Shown here piece after piece: positions 57,082 to 64,000 of a stretch of 64,000 nt of DNA. The translations under genes and the position numbers were made by a program. The notes beneath the pieces were generated by a model, which had not been told where the DNA came from, made no database searches, and saw only the letters and a program-made list of their open reading frames with translations. This stretch comes from a bacterium 1xD8-48 (GTDB taxonomy: Bacteria > Bacillota > Clostridia > Lachnospirales > Lachnospiraceae), in the NCBI GenBank assembly GCA_009917455.1, contig QZDS01000002.1, positions 186,001 to 250,000 of the forward strand, in the 5' to 3' direction. Positions within the stretch are counted from its first letter, which is position 1. Each line of letters begins with the position of its first letter.

Positions 57082-58359
57082 TTATGCCCCGTTGCGCTTC
57101 CGGCATAATTTCGCGGCAATATTTAAGGGTATCAGTGTAAATAAAGTTAAAGCTGCGGAGATGAGAAAAAGGCTGGGGGCGGGAACCATTCCCACAGCGC
57201 CGTTAATTTCCGCCTGTATGCCGAGACGGTTAATTACGGGCGTTGCGATGGCGGGCCCTGCAATCATAGGGATACATACAAAGAAAATCTGTTTCAGACC
57301 CTCAAATTGTCCCCGCTGCTCTCCGGGATAAAGATTTTTCATCCATGCGGTCAGGGACTGGAGCACCAGAATGTAACCGATTCCGGCGCCGAACACGCCG
57401 ATTAAAAGCACCGGCAGCTTTTGGGAGAGGCTCACCAGAACCAGCCCTGTGGTGTTGCAGATTAATGCGGCAAAGATAACCATTGCCATTTTCCCCCTGT
57501 CAATAATTTTGGCGGCCGGGATGGTTAAAAGGGCGGCGGTTAACAGGCCGACACCTTGTATAACACCTGTCATTCCATAGTCATATCCCAGATAGTTGAC
57601 AAAATAAATCGTGATATAAGGGAAGTATACATTAAAACCGATGAAATAAACCGTCATCACTGCGAATACCCAGAAAAGCTCCTGATTCTCCCGGATAGTT
57701 TTCCCGTTAAACACCGATAAGAACTGGCGCCAGAAGCCCTTTTCATCCCGTTTGGGCGCAAGGTGGGGGGAATCTTTCAGGGTAAAAAGCGCGACAAATC
57801 CCATAATTGCAACAACGCCTCCCATGAGGCCGAAGAAAGCAAAAAAGTCCAGTTTTTCAATCAGAAAGCCGGATACAACCGCACCGAAAATCGTTGCAAA
57901 GACCGGCATGACAGCCAGCACGCCGCCAAGCTTTCCACGGTTTTGCTCGTTGGAAATATCCGTGGTCCAGGGAGAAAAGCCGCCGTCGTTTCCCAGCGAG
58001 CCGAAAAAGCTCATCACGGCGTCCGCCAGCACAACTGCCGCGGCGGCGATGAAGAGAGGGTTTTTGGGAATCATTTCTGTGGCTCCGAAAAGGAAAGTGA
58101 ACAGTCCCCAGAAAATATATCCCACGCAGATAAAAGGTTTTCTTTTTCCGATGCGGTCGCCCCATGTCCCCACCAGAAAAGTGCAGAAAGTGGACACCAC
58201 CGCGCTGACACCCACCATCCACGAAACGATGGCCGGTTCCGGGGCGATTTTGTCATATACAAAGTTGTTAAACCAGGAATTTTCAATATTCCAGCAGATT
58301 TGGCCTGCCATTCCCAATACCCAGATTAAAATCCAGTTTTTACGGCTGATGTTATTCAT
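57082..58359 (-). CDS. MFS transporter (sugar/cation symporter like)
   Basis: A 425-residue transporter with twelve membrane helices. The loop between helices 2 and 3 has Gly-Thr-Trp-Gly-Asp-Arg-Ile-Gly-Lys-Arg-Lys-Pro, the motif shared by MFS and GPH families, and a central loop follows Leu-Phe-Thr-Leu-Lys-Asp-Ser-Pro. ATG 58359 has CAGGAG upstream. Its pairing with a DUF2804 protein suggests uptake of a glycoside or related compound. Confidence 0.88.
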   Translation of the reverse strand: MNNISRKNWILIWVLGMAGQICWNIENSWFNNFVYDKIAPEPAIVSWMVGVSAVVSTFCTFLVGTWGDRIGKRKPFICVGYIFWGLFTFLFGATEMIPKNPLFIAAAAVVLADAVMSFFGSLGNDGGFSPWTTDISNEQNRGKLGGVLAVMPVFATIFGAVVSGFLIEKLDFFAFFGLMGGVVAIMGFVALFTLKDSPHLAPKRDEKGFWRQFLSVFNGKTIRENQELFWVFAVMTVYFIGFNVYFPYITIYFVNYLGYDYGMTGVIQGVGLLTAALLTIPAAKIIDRGKMAMVIFAALICNTTGLVLVSLSQKLPVLLIGVFGAGIGYILVLQSLTAWMKNLYPGEQRGQFEGLKQIFFVCIPMIAGPAIATPVINRLGIQAEINGAVGMVPAPSLFLISAALTLFTLIPLNIAAKLCRKRNGA

Positions 58360-58441
58360 AAGTCGGCTCCTGTTTTGCAATTGATTAGTGTATGGTTCTT
58401 TTATTCATCATAACATAAAAACCCGCGGCCAGGTGGTTTTT

Positions 58442-58603
58442 ATGCAGGAAAAATTCCCAAAAGACCCGGTAAAGGCATTAGAGGACGTGCTCGGTGTGGA
58501 TTTGCCGGATGATGTGATTAATCAGGTGATTGCAGGCGTCAAGACAAAGCTGACCGCCGATAAGGCGGCAGGGGCAGTGGATGCTATAAAGAAGCTGTTT
58601 TAA
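58442..58603 (+). CDS. Small conserved helical protein
   Basis: A 53-residue acidic-basic helical protein: Pro-Val-Lys-Ala-Leu-Glu-Asp-Val-Leu-Gly-Val-Asp-Leu-Pro-Asp-Asp-Val-Ile-Asn-Gln-Val, then Lys-Thr-Lys-Leu and a Lys-Lys-Leu-Phe end. AGGTGG precedes ATG and a terminator follows, so it is a real short gene. I recall similar small proteins in Lachnospiraceae but no function. Confidence 0.65.
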   Translation: MQEKFPKDPVKALEDVLGVDLPDDVINQVIAGVKTKLTADKAAGAVDAIKKLF

Positions 58604-58614
58604 TAAAAGCATGG

Positions 58615-58641
58615 GCGGGGGATGTATTTCTCCCGCTTTTT
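58615..58641 (+). terminator. Rho-independent terminator
   Basis: GCGGGGGA (58615-58622) pairs with TCTCCCGC (58629-58636, one G-U) and is followed by TTTTT. It ends the 53-residue protein's transcript. Confidence 0.8.
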
Positions 58642-58770
58642 ATATGTTTTGCCTGACACAACATTTTTTCGCTATTCCCTGCATTTTATACAGCTTTAAT
58701 TTATAATACATATAATGATAATATTAAGATAAAATAACAATAAAATAATGCAATATAAGAAGGTGACGTT

Positions 58771-59028
58771 ATGATACAGATTAAACCAGTTTCCGATTTA
58801 AGAAATAAGTTTCCCGATATCGAGAAAATCGTAAACACAGGAGAACCGGTCTACTTAACTAAAAATGGTTACGGAACGATGGTAGTATTGAGTCTTGAAG
58901 CATATTCCAGGCTTACAGACGGTGTGGAAGCCGCTCTGGATAAGGCGGATTTGGCAGCGGAAAATGATGACAGACGATATACTCACGATGAGATATTTGG
59001 AGGAATCAGAAAAAGGATAAATGAATAA
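58771..59028 (+). CDS. Phd/YefM-type antitoxin
   Basis: An 85-residue antitoxin: Ile-Lys-Pro-Val-Ser-Asp-Leu-Arg-Asn-Lys, then Gly-Glu-Pro-Val-Tyr-Leu-Thr-Lys-Asn-Gly-Tyr-Gly-Thr-Met-Val-Val-Leu-Ser, the classic Phd start, and an acidic helical tail that would bind a RelE toxin. AGAAGGTGA precedes ATG. The toxin gene that overlaps its end by 8 bases is broken, so this is probably an orphan antitoxin. Confidence 0.88.
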   Translation: MIQIKPVSDLRNKFPDIEKIVNTGEPVYLTKNGYGTMVVLSLEAYSRLTDGVEAALDKADLAAENDDRRYTHDEIFGGIRKRINE

Positions 59029-59222
59029 TGTTAAGTACGAATTGAGATATCTTCCGTTATTTTATGAAGAGTTAGAGGAAAAGGCGGTATATATTGCTGA
59101 AAAACTAATGAATCCTCAGGCGGCAAACGATTTATTATGTTGTGATTGGCGATGATTCCAATAAAATTATGGAAGTCAGACGTTTTTTGTATAACAGGCA
59201 AAACCGTGACGCAATAATATAA
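59021..59222 (+). pseudogene. RelE/ParE toxin remnant, internally deleted
   Basis: ATG 59021 opens 44 codons with the start of a RelE/ParE toxin (Tyr-Glu-Leu-Arg-Tyr-Leu-Pro-Leu-Phe-Tyr-Glu-Glu-Leu, Tyr-Ile-Ala-Glu-Lys-Leu-x-Asn-Pro-Gln-Ala-Ala-Asn-Asp). It then stops at 59153. From 59136 in another frame comes the normal C-terminus: Tyr-Val-Val-Ile-Gly-Asp-Asp, Ile-Met-Glu-Val-Arg-Arg-Phe-Leu-Tyr, ending at TAA 59220. About 40 central residues and the frame are lost, so the toxin should be inactive. It overlaps the antitoxin gene as in intact pairs. Confidence 0.8.
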
Positions 59223-59352
59223 AATTTTTTGTTACATAAATAACCGATTCCGTTCCAATACAGGGAAAACGCTATGAGGTTCCCCCTTTTATCAGCCGAT
59301 ATAAAATACAGGACAGGAGGTCTTTTGGTTGGTAAAAAGGAGGGAGCCTTTT

Positions 59353-60297
59353 ATGTATTCAGTTAAAAACACAAACTATTCATCGTCATGTTATTCTGAA
59401 AACAGCAGAAACAACACCCGGAAAAAATCAGCACAGGCAATGCAGAAGGAGAAAACCAATGCCGCGGCCGCAGAAAAGGGCGAGGCGGAGAAAAGCGCGG
59501 GGGGCGTGAAAAGTCCGGAAGAAGAGAAAAGCGAAAACAAAGGATTTTCCAATGAGGAAGCGGCCGTTCTTACCTTAGAGAGTATTCAGGAAAGGAAAAA
59601 AGAAGAGGAAGAAGAGGAAACACAGGGTCTGGTATCGAAGCTCCTTGGCCAGGCGGAAGCAATGAAGCAGTCCTTTGAAGAGCAGAGGGAAAACCAGACC
59701 AATCTTTATGACGCCACTATGGATTTGATGGCGATAGCCAGTGCGGAAAGGGAGACTGTGCTCAAGGCAATACAGGTCCGCCTTATGTTTAAAATCCGTA
59801 CGATAAAAGCAAGCGGTGCGAAATCCGGCGAGGTTCAGATTGCCGTCAATAAATTGAAAAAGGTGATTGGAAAGCTTAAGACAAAGATTAAAAAGCTGAA
59901 AGAAGAGGCCGGGATAGAAAAGAAGAGGAAAAATGCCGAGAAGGCAAAAAAACGTAAACTGGAAGAGCGGCTCCGCAGAGAGCTTGAAGTGCGCAGAACG
60001 ATTCGCAAGAACAGAGAAAAGAAGGATGTGGAGGAGAGCCGGATGGGTATGGGCGCCAATTACGGAGGCGTGGCAGGCAGCGAGCCTGCGGCAATAAAGG
60101 ATTTTGGTCTGGCTGGTTTTTCCGGCGACGCGGCGCTGGAAAATTTAATAACAAGTGATTTGGAATTGGGCATGGGAGTGGACAGCGCGGCAGCGGCTTA
60201 TGCGATTGCCGGCGCACCAGCCGGAATGGATGGCGGAGCGGCCGCCGGCGGAGCGGTTGGAGATGCGTGCGCTGTCAGTATAGATATATCAGTGTAA
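59353..60297 (+). CDS. Unknown coiled-coil protein, Ala/Gly-rich C-terminus
   Basis: A 314-residue protein without signal peptide or membrane helix. Residues 1-90 are polar and low-complexity with a run of acidic residues (about 88-93). Residues 95-160 form helices with Leu-Gly-Gln-Ala-Glu-Ala-Met-Lys and Ala-Ile-Ala-Ser-Ala-Glu-Arg-Glu-Thr. Residues 160-235 are a strongly basic coiled coil rich in Lys-Lys-Leu-Lys. The last 75 residues are Gly/Ala-rich and hydrophobic. ATG 59353 has AAGGAGGG upstream. I do not recognise the family. It is the first of a same-strand series with the 60352 gene, the LytTR system and the FliD-like gene. Confidence 0.75.
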   Translation: MYSVKNTNYSSSCYSENSRNNTRKKSAQAMQKEKTNAAAAEKGEAEKSAGGVKSPEEEKSENKGFSNEEAAVLTLESIQERKKEEEEEETQGLVSKLLGQAEAMKQSFEEQRENQTNLYDATMDLMAIASAERETVLKAIQVRLMFKIRTIKASGAKSGEVQIAVNKLKKVIGKLKTKIKKLKEEAGIEKKRKNAEKAKKRKLEERLRRELEVRRTIRKNREKKDVEESRMGMGANYGGVAGSEPAAIKDFGLAGFSGDAALENLITSDLELGMGVDSAAAAYAIAGAPAGMDGGAAAGGAVGDACAVSIDISV

Positions 60298-60351
60298 CCC
60301 GGAATAAGGCTTTGCACAGCTTTCATGCTCTGACGGAAGGAGGGAACAGCA

Positions 60352-61044
60352 GTGGCAAATAACAGTTTTTTGGTAAACGATATGGTCAGGGCATACTATG
60401 GCGTTCTGGAGACTCAGAAAGCGGGAAGACCTGCTATGGCGGGGATGGATTTTAAAGACATGGTAGCGGCAATGGATAAAAAGGGAGGAGTAGCCTCTTT
60501 TTCCAGAGAAAATATGCCGTTGGAAGAATACAAACAGTATATTTACCAGAAAATTTCACAGATTCCCATTCATCCGTCCCAACACATGATGTCGGCTGCT
60601 GTTCATATAACGGACGCAGGATTCGAGGCAATGCGAAAGGACGAGGAATATGAAAAGTGGGTGCTTGACGTTTTGCGGCGGGATTTCGGAATGAGCGACC
60701 CCTGGGCGGCGGTGAGAGGCGAAAGCTTTTCGATTCACCGTTTTGGAGCGACCCGTGAGGAATACCGGGCAGATAAATGGTATACCGGTTTCCGGGGAGG
60801 AAAGGGCCGTTCCATATATGAAAAGGAAGCGGAAGAGAGCTTCTGGGAAAAACGCAGAAAGCGGCATAAACAGTATATCAGGCTGCAGCAGGAAATTGCT
60901 ATCGAGAAGAAGATTCTGCAGCATGTGTATCAGGAGGCGGCAATACGAAGGGGAGATTTCCAAAACATGTATGATTACCAGGGCATTATGCCCATGCTGC
61001 CCATAGCGAAGCTGATGCTTATGGCGGAAAAGAAGGTAAAGTAG
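60352..61044 (+). CDS. Unknown protein, 230 residues
   Basis: A soluble protein with start GTG 60352 and GGAGGGA upstream. The first half is globular-looking (Leu-Val-Asn-Asp-Met-Val-Arg-Ala-Tyr-Tyr-Gly-Val-Leu-Glu-Thr, Ile-Pro-Ile-His-Pro-Ser-Gln). The middle has Ser-Ile-His-Arg-Phe-Gly-Ala-Thr. The last third is a basic helix (Lys-Arg-Arg-Lys-Arg-His-Lys) ending in hydrophobic Met-Pro-Met-Leu-Pro-Ile-Ala-Lys-Leu. I do not recognise the family. It is 54 bases after the coiled-coil gene and likely in the same operon. Confidence 0.75.
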   Translation: MANNSFLVNDMVRAYYGVLETQKAGRPAMAGMDFKDMVAAMDKKGGVASFSRENMPLEEYKQYIYQKISQIPIHPSQHMMSAAVHITDAGFEAMRKDEEYEKWVLDVLRRDFGMSDPWAAVRGESFSIHRFGATREEYRADKWYTGFRGGKGRSIYEKEAEESFWEKRRKRHKQYIRLQQEIAIEKKILQHVYQEAAIRRGDFQNMYDYQGIMPMLPIAKLMLMAEKKVK

Positions 61045-61204
61045 AAAATGGAAAACCAAAGCTGATATATAAGAACCTGCGTTGATGACAGAAATCGGCC
61101 TTTTTGTTACAACAGAAATATTCCTTTTTGAAAATTGACCGATATAAGTAGAGAAGACCTGATAAGGGCAGCGGGCAGTTTACAGGAAAGGATATGATAT
61201 TAAG

Positions 61205-61903
61205 ATGCTTCAGATTGCAGTTTGCGAAGATGAAAAGGCCATGGGCAGTTATCTGAAACAGTTGATAGATAAAAGACTTGCAGGCCGGAAAGAATATCAG
61301 ATTGAAGTCTTTGAAGCCGGATGGGAACTGCTTGAAAGCGACAAAAAGTTTGATATCTTTTTCCTGGATATTGATTTGAAGGATATGAGCGGAATTGACA
61401 TGGCAAGGAAACTCCGCGAAACTTCCGGGGCGGTAATCATTTTTGTGACGGCGCTTAAAGAGTATGTGTTTGACGCTTTTGACGTGCAGGCGTTCCAGTA
61501 TCTTTTAAAGCCTGTCAACGAGGAGAAATTCTTTCGGGTGCTTGACGGCGCGGTGGCGGAATGCCTTGCCGGTAAAGGCGGGGAGCCGCTTGTCATCAGA
61601 ATAAGGGGAACTTACAGGAGCATTATGCGGGAAAATATCGTTTATGCCGAAAACGATGCGAGAAAAGTCGTACTGCATTTAAAAGAAGAGCAGATTTCCT
61701 ACTATGCGAAAATGAGCGAATTAGAGAAGATACTCGGCGGACAGTTTTTCAGGTGCCACAGGGGATATCTGGTAAACCTAAACGAGGTCAAAAGTTATGA
61801 TACAGGAAGCATTCAATTGAAAAACGGGGAAGCTATTTTAATGGCAAAACAAAAGTACAGCGCTTTCGTGTCCGCGTATATGGAGTTTCTTCGCAGAAAA
61901 TAG
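61205..61903 (+). CDS. LytTR-family response regulator (AgrA-like)
   Basis: A 232-residue regulator: receiver (1-120) with Glu-Asp-Glu and phosphoacceptor Asp55 in Phe-Phe-Leu-Asp-Ile-Asp-Leu, then a LytTR DNA-binding domain (about 130-230) with Ile-Val-Tyr-Ala-Glu-Asn-Asp-Ala-Arg-Lys, Phe-Phe-Arg-Cys-His-Arg-Gly-Tyr-Leu-Val-Asn-Leu. Such regulators control secreted or surface factors in quorum or peptide-responsive systems. GGAAAGGA lies 12 bases upstream. It is paired with the kinase that follows 11 bases later. Confidence 0.92.
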   Translation: MLQIAVCEDEKAMGSYLKQLIDKRLAGRKEYQIEVFEAGWELLESDKKFDIFFLDIDLKDMSGIDMARKLRETSGAVIIFVTALKEYVFDAFDVQAFQYLLKPVNEEKFFRVLDGAVAECLAGKGGEPLVIRIRGTYRSIMRENIVYAENDARKVVLHLKEEQISYYAKMSELEKILGGQFFRCHRGYLVNLNEVKSYDTGSIQLKNGEAILMAKQKYSAFVSAYMEFLRRK

Positions 61904-61914
61904 CGGAGGTGATT

Positions 61915-63417
61915 TTGAGAGAAGCAATCAACTTTACTTTAGACCTGTTCTGCGTCATCTTAAGAAGATGGCTGATGATTTACGCGATTTGCGGCATACT
62001 CACGGAAAAGGAACGGTTCATAAAGAAACGAAAGCAAATCGCGGCGGGCTATGTGGCTTTGAGCACCGCTTTTTATCTGGCGGCGAGTTATCTGCCTGAG
62101 CTGGTTTTGTTTTTGTATGGAAACCTGGAAGGAATGCTGGAAAGCAGAAGAAGTATTCTGCCTCTCTTTTTCAACTTATGTCTGATATTGTTTTACTGCC
62201 TGTACTTTTATTCCGGAAAAAAGAGTAAGGTTTTTTATGTGGTTTTTACATTTTACACACTGAGCGAGCTCATCCTGTTTACGCTTCATTCCCTGTTCGT
62301 AGCATTTTTTGGCGGAGTGTCCGATATGCTTACGGAGAAGATTATAGAGGGAAATGAATTTTTTATTCAAAACTATATACTGATATTAGAAATCTTTCAG
62401 TTTTTTTGGAATTTATCCTTTCAGATAGCGATTTGCCTGATTTTTTATCATATAACTAAAATATTAAAACAAAATTTAATATATAATAACAGAGAACTGA
62501 GCAGGGTGCAGGAGCTGTTTCTGGCGGTTCCAGTCGCAATGGGAATGAGTATAGGAATATTACTTCGCAGCATAATGTATTCCTACAAAGATTTGGAAAG
62601 TCAGTTTCTGATGGACAGATATCCCGAAACCCGCCTGCTAATCCCTTTATTGTCGGGACTGTGCATTGTTTCCATTATTCTGAGCGTTATAATGCTGCGT
62701 AAGCTTGTGGAAAGCGGCGAAAGGGAAATGCTGGTGGAGATTTACCAGAACCGTATCTGCGATATGGAAGAGCATATGAAAGACGTGGAACACCTTTACG
62801 ACGGGATTCGCGGAATGCGCCATGATATGAAAAACTACGTGGCGGATTTGGAAATTCTTTTACAGCGTGAGGGGAAGGACTGCGGAAACTACGGCGGGGA
62901 AGTTCAGAGATATCTGGACGGGCTGTATCTTTCCATGGAAGAGCTGGATATGAAATGCAGCACGGGAAACCCCGTTACGGACGTGGTAATCAGCCGAAAG
63001 ATGCGGAAAGCGTCGAATGCGGTACAAAATAAAAACCGGAGGGAAATTCCTTTTGAATGTAACTTTGTTTTCCCCGAAGGGCTTGGCATCAGCGCTTTTG
63101 ATTTGAGTATTTTGCTGAACAACGGGCTTGACAATGCGCTGGAAGCTTCGGAAAAGGAGGATAAGGGGTATATCCGGTTAGACTCTTACCGGAAAGAAAA
63201 CATGTTTTTTATAGAAATCAGAAACGCTTTTTCCGGAAGCCTGATATTGGATGAAACCGGAAAAAACCTGCTCACAGACAAAAAGGATTTATCCGCACAT
63301 GGATTAGGTATAAAGAATATGAAAAACTGTGCCGAAAAATATTATGGCACGCTGAGGTGGGAAGTCAGGAATCAGGAGTTTTTACTGGCCATAATGCTTC
63401 AGGGGAAGGAGAAATAA
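61915..63417 (+). CDS. AgrC-like sensor histidine kinase (GHKL type)
   Basis: A 500-residue kinase with six or seven membrane helices in residues 1-260, a coiled segment, then the histidine motif Gly-Met-Arg-His-Asp-Met-Lys-Asn-Tyr with His303 and a GHKL ATPase (Leu-Leu-Asn-Asn-Gly-Leu-Asp-Asn-Ala-Leu-Glu-Ala; Gly-Leu-Gly-Ile-Lys-Asn-Met). TTG 61915 with GGAGGT 4 bases upstream is preferred over GTG 61909, which overlaps the ribosome site. No AgrB/AgrD-like peptide genes are visible, so the signal is unknown. Its stop directly touches the start of the FliD-like gene. Confidence 0.9.
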   Translation: MREAINFTLDLFCVILRRWLMIYAICGILTEKERFIKKRKQIAAGYVALSTAFYLAASYLPELVLFLYGNLEGMLESRRSILPLFFNLCLILFYCLYFYSGKKSKVFYVVFTFYTLSELILFTLHSLFVAFFGGVSDMLTEKIIEGNEFFIQNYILILEIFQFFWNLSFQIAICLIFYHITKILKQNLIYNNRELSRVQELFLAVPVAMGMSIGILLRSIMYSYKDLESQFLMDRYPETRLLIPLLSGLCIVSIILSVIMLRKLVESGEREMLVEIYQNRICDMEEHMKDVEHLYDGIRGMRHDMKNYVADLEILLQREGKDCGNYGGEVQRYLDGLYLSMEELDMKCSTGNPVTDVVISRKMRKASNAVQNKNRREIPFECNFVFPEGLGISAFDLSILLNNGLDNALEASEKEDKGYIRLDSYRKENMFFIEIRNAFSGSLILDETGKNLLTDKKDLSAHGLGIKNMKNCAEKYYGTLRWEVRNQEFLLAIMLQGKEK

Positions 63418-64000
63418 ATGGGTTTAAACGGAATCAGTTCACTTATTACACAAAACCGGCTTATCAGCCGTGCAAAATCCCGGTCAAGGTCTCAGGGCGC
63501 GGCCGTTGGCTCTGTGCTGAACAGCAGCAGAAACAGCGGTAAAAACTCTGTGCTGGACGCCATTAAGAACCAGTCTAGGAAACAGAACGGCTTAAGCGCT
63601 GCCGACGCAAAATCAAAGGAATATTATACCACAATAAAAAAGGCGGCAGGGAGCCTTCAGAGCTGTGTAAAGAATCTTCTGGATTTACCGGAGAAAGAAT
63701 GGGATAAGATGACGGAAGAGGAGATTACGGAGTACAGGGAAAACGCGCTTTCAAAAGTCAATAGTTTCGTCAATGACTTTAACGTCATGGTAAAAGGCAT
63801 GAGGAACGAAGGTGGAAAGGTCAACCAGATTTACTTAAGCCAGCTTAAGAACTATTACAACAACGCAAAGTCCGATTTGGAAAAGCTGGGGATTACCATG
63901 AAGGATGACGGAACGCTTTCGGTGAACCAGGAGGAATTTAAGAAAGGCGACGTCCAGAAGATAAAGAAAGTTCTGGGTTCCTCCGGCTCTTTCGTTGACA
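63418..64000 (+). CDS. FliD-like protein, N-terminal part (cut by window end)
   Basis: The frame is open to the last base, about 194 residues visible. ATG 63418 has AAGGAGA upstream and follows the kinase stop directly. Residues 1-65 are Ser/Arg/Asn-rich and disordered. Residues 105-194 resemble the C-terminal region of flagellar cap protein FliD: Lys-Val-Asn-Ser-Phe-Val-Asn-Asp-Phe-Asn-Val-Met-Val, Leu-Lys-Asn-Tyr-Tyr, Leu-Gly-Ile-Thr-Met-Lys-Asp-Asp-Gly-Thr-Leu-Ser-Val. The N-terminal FliD domain is absent. No other flagellar gene is visible in the window, so the role as flagellar or other filament protein is open. Confidence 0.65.
   Translation, partial: MGLNGISSLITQNRLISRAKSRSRSQGAAVGSVLNSSRNSGKNSVLDAIKNQSRKQNGLSAADAKSKEYYTTIKKAAGSLQSCVKNLLDLPEKEWDKMTEEEITEYRENALSKVNSFVNDFNVMVKGMRNEGGKVNQIYLSQLKNYYNNAKSDLEKLGITMKDDGTLSVNQEEFKKGDVQKIKKVLGSSGSFVD

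Noticed and set aside
57752-58384. Plus-strand frame of 210 codons opposite the MFS transporter
   Set aside because: Shadow of a clear twelve-helix transporter.
1-64000. tRNA, rRNA, CRISPR arrays, insertion sequences, phage genes
   Set aside because: I looked for these on both strands and saw no cloverleaf with CCA-end context, no regular spacer-repeat series, no transposase or integrase motifs.

Overview
The window looks like chromosome from a Gram-positive, anaerobic, glycan-degrading gut clostridium, most likely a Lachnospiraceae member. The signs are AGGAGG-type ribosome sites, many GTG/TTG starts, CUT1 sugar ABC importers next to cytoplasmic glycoside hydrolases, YesM/YesN and LytTR two-component systems, EFR1-type flavodoxin-ferredoxin, paired AAA-ATPase/PD-(D/E)XK genes, a CIRCE-controlled Hsp20 and a TPP riboswitch. 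I see no rRNA, tRNA, CRISPR array, prophage or transposase. Genus is not decidable by eye.

Layout. 1-0.4 kb: end of an unknown gene. 0.6-5.9 kb: sugar ABC importer plus a GH2 enzyme. 6.0-6.5 kb: BrnT-type toxin-antitoxin. 6.7-8.4 kb: a SurA-like protein and a beta-helix protein. 8.5-12.9 kb: complete Bce-type antimicrobial-peptide sensing and resistance module, with a consensus-like operator at 10157. 13.0-13.9 kb: broken DUF1016 nuclease. 14.1-15.7 kb: AAA-ATPase/nuclease. 15.8-17.6 kb: TPP riboswitch, thiD, thiE. 18.3-20.1 kb: ECF sigma operon. 20.1-24.6 kb: Hsp20, two tiny paralogous proteins and two MATE exporters. 24.8-31.7 kb: redox cluster (aldo/keto reductases, flavoproteins, EFR1) with two LysR regulators. 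31.7-37.3 kb: ComB-like phosphatase, type-B esterase, a broken and an intact AAA-ATPase/nuclease. 37.4-48.6 kb: GH88, Fic, then a sugar ABC importer, YesM/YesN two-component system and GH43. 48.6-49.4 kb: PIN-domain toxin-antitoxin. 49.6-51.9 kb: GH112 phosphorylase. 51.9-59.2 kb: mixed genes among decayed ones (GH88, GH125, RelE remnants). 59.3-64 kb: two unknown proteins, an Agr-like LytTR two-component system and a FliD-like protein cut by the window end.

How it works together. The 37-52 kb block reads as a glycan utilisation locus. Extracellular sugar is sensed by the YesM-type kinase and the YesN-type regulator activates transcription. The importer brings in oligosaccharides, and GH88, GH43 and GH112 degrade them inside the cell. 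The GH88 promoter and the importer promoter share the same layout: paired 11-bp direct repeats offset by exactly 21 bp, with the -10 box starting 26 bp past the end of the second repeat. This points to one shared AraC-type activator.

The most unusual theme is decay by internal deletion. Five genes (DUF1016 nuclease, AAA/PD-(D/E)XK nuclease, GH88, GH125, RelE) keep recognisable N- and C-terminal ends but have lost the middle, usually with a frame change. Other points of interest are a two-hairpin leader element shared by the GH112 gene and the GH125 remnant, a duplicated 68-70-residue protein family flanking a MATE exporter, and the LytTR/FliD-like cluster at the right edge.
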